Positions 5,245 through 6,167 of a stretch of DNA of 6,167 nt are shown piece by piece. The translations under genes and the position numbers were made by a program. Within the stretch, counting starts at the first letter, position 1. Every line of letters begins with the position of its first letter. The DNA comes from Bacteroidales bacterium (GTDB lineage Bacteria > Bacteroidota > Bacteroidia > Bacteroidales > VadinHA17), in contig JAITVX010000049.1 in the NCBI GenBank assembly GCA_031285575.1, forward strand, positions 1 through 6,167, read 5' to 3'. The notes beneath the pieces are model-generated. The model was not told where the DNA came from. It did not search any database and worked only from the letters and a program-made list of their open reading frames with translations.

Positions 5245-6167
5245 ATGGCAAGCCTCAAACTTTTATTAGGGTTAATACCTTCAACAGCTAAAATCGAACA
5301 GGCCGAAAAGGCGCTGACAACCGATTTTGAAAGACTGAAAGCAATTGCAGCCTCGGATAAGCTGGTTAAATACAATGAACTTGATGAAAAAGTCAACTCC
5401 GCCGGATTTGCTCAGAAAAAAAAAGAAATAGAATCGCTGAGCTACAAAAACTCCGACGAAGCCGGCAGGGAAAAAGAATACCTGAAACTGCAAAAAGCCA
5501 AAGATATTCTGCTATACTTTAAAACCGTTTCGGAAAGCGGGCTGAAGAAGTACTATGAACTGTATGGTTCGGATAAAATAAGAGAATACGAAGAGCTTCA
5601 GAAAACCGTCCAGTCGGATGAATTTAAGGAAAAGAAAAAAATGAAACGTGCGAAGTTTCAGGAAACCGGCGAATATCAAAAGCTGCAGGAATACGACAAA
5701 CTGAAAGCAAGTCCGGATATTGCCGGATTCTACAAATTCAAAGCCTCTAAGGAATTTGCCAACTATAAAAACATTAACGACTCGCAGCGCCTGCAAAAGT
5801 ATAACGAACTTAAAGAATACACCGCCTCCGAACAGTTTAAAGAGCGCAAAAACTACCTGCTCGACAAAAAGAGATTTGAAAAAACCGAAATGTTCAGAGA
5901 ACTTCAGGAATACGGCAGGCTGAAAAAAGATGAAGACATAATATGGTACTTTAAAACAAAAGACCTGAACAGATTCGACGCTCTTAAAAGCCGGGAACTG
6001 ACATTCAGCGATGAATTTGACGGCGACAAACTCGACACATCCAAATGGATAGCCAACTACTACTGGGGCGAAAAACTTCTTCACGACCGCTACTCCGTTG
6101 CGTCTGACCTGCAGGCATACACCGAAAAGGGTAACTTTGAAATACGCAACAGCGTACTGAAAATCAC
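5245..6167 (+). CDS. Triple-repeat helical protein with GH16-like C-terminal domain (partial)
   Basis: The frame is open from the ATG at 5245 to the window edge, giving 307 visible residues. Residues 37-249 form three tandem repeats of about 70 residues, rich in Lys, Glu, Tyr and Phe and probably helical. From residue 250 the sequence changes to LTFSDEFDGDKLDTSKW, the opening strand typical of glycoside hydrolase family 16 and related concanavalin-like domains. The catalytic ExDxxE motif would lie beyond the edge, so enzyme activity cannot be judged. The N-terminus MASLKLLLGLIPSTAKIEQ has only a short hydrophobic stretch and no convincing signal peptide, unusual for a polysaccharide-degrading GH16 protein. 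The start is supported by A-rich sequence upstream and by the repeat-like pattern beginning soon after (FERLKAIAASDKL). It is divergent from ldcA across 159 bases. The coding call is firm; the GH16 assignment is likely but rests on about 55 residues; the function of the repeats is unknown. Confidence 0.8.
   Translation, partial: MASLKLLLGLIPSTAKIEQAEKALTTDFERLKAIAASDKLVKYNELDEKVNSAGFAQKKKEIESLSYKNSDEAGREKEYLKLQKAKDILLYFKTVSESGLKKYYELYGSDKIREYEELQKTVQSDEFKEKKKMKRAKFQETGEYQKLQEYDKLKASPDIAGFYKFKASKEFANYKNINDSQRLQKYNELKEYTASEQFKERKNYLLDKKRFEKTEMFRELQEYGRLKKDEDIIWYFKTKDLNRFDALKSRELTFSDEFDGDKLDTSKWIANYYWGEKLLHDRYSVASDLQAYTEKGNFEIRNSVLKI
5353..5991 (+). repeat. Three tandem ~70-residue protein repeats
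   Basis: Unit 1 is residues 37-108 (5353-5568), unit 2 is 109-179 (5569-5781) and unit 3 is 180-249 (5782-5991). Each opens S-[DQ]-[KR]-[LI]-x2-Y-x-E-L (SDKLVKYNEL, SDKIREYEEL, SQRLQKYNEL). Next come a Ser-x2-Phe step (SAGF, SDEF, SEQF) with a basic run, a central EY-x-[KR]-L type block (EYLKL, EYDKL, EYGRL), a D-I-containing aromatic segment (DILLYFK, DIAGFYKFK, DIIWYFK) and a closing aromatic block (KKYYELYG, ANYKNIND, NRFDALKS). DNA identity between units is low, so the duplication is old and held at protein level. Confidence 0.82.

Noticed and set aside
5512..6084. A 190-codon minus-strand frame rich in Phe and Val
   Set aside because: It is the reverse reading of Lys/Glu-rich codons in the repeat protein, since AAA and GAA read as TTT and TTC. 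The plus strand has the internal protein repeats and the GH16-like block.

Overview
The window looks like a piece of a Bacteroidota chromosome, probably Bacteroidales-like. The evidence is A-rich leaders without clear Shine-Dalgarno sequences, promoter-like TAnnTTT elements, a secreted TPR protein carrying SPOR domains of the type common in this phylum, and an endonuclease IV and peroxiredoxin of ordinary bacterial type. This placement is inferred from style, not from a database search. No rRNA, tRNA, CRISPR array, transposase or phage gene was seen.

Layout, left to right. (1) 1-386, minus: the N-terminal part of a maltose/galactoside O-acetyltransferase, cut by the window edge. (2) 387-834: a non-coding stretch holding one copy (482-644) of a palindromic, MITE-like repeat and a separate perfect 18-bp palindrome. 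(3) 835-2388, minus: a secreted protein with a TPR-like N-terminus, an Ala/Pro/Glu-rich linker and two C-terminal SPOR-type domains. (4) 2389-2500: a divergent promoter region. (5) 2501-2959, plus: a Bcp-type thiol peroxidase. (6) 2977-3239: a second, larger copy of the repeat with its central hairpin doubled, starting 17 bases after the bcp stop. (7) 3326-4168, plus: endonuclease IV (nfo) with all nine metal ligands. (8) 4165-5085, minus: an S66 LD-carboxypeptidase convergent with nfo, the two genes sharing a TTAA at their stops. (9) 5086-5244: an AT-rich divergent region with two overlapping palindromes just before the next start. (10) 5245 to the end, plus: a large open frame with three tandem repeats of about 70 residues, followed by the start of a GH16/concanavalin-like fold, cut by the window edge.

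The genes do not form one pathway. bcp (peroxide detoxification) and nfo (repair of abasic and oxidised DNA) are co-directional, and both suit an oxidative-damage role, but a 366-bp gap with the repeat element separates them. The SPOR protein and LdcA both concern the cell envelope (peptidoglycan binding and murein peptide recycling) but are not adjacent. The most unusual items are the triple-repeat domain fused to a GH16-like module with no evident signal peptide, and the paired repeat elements, whose left arms are identical and whose right arms have diverged.
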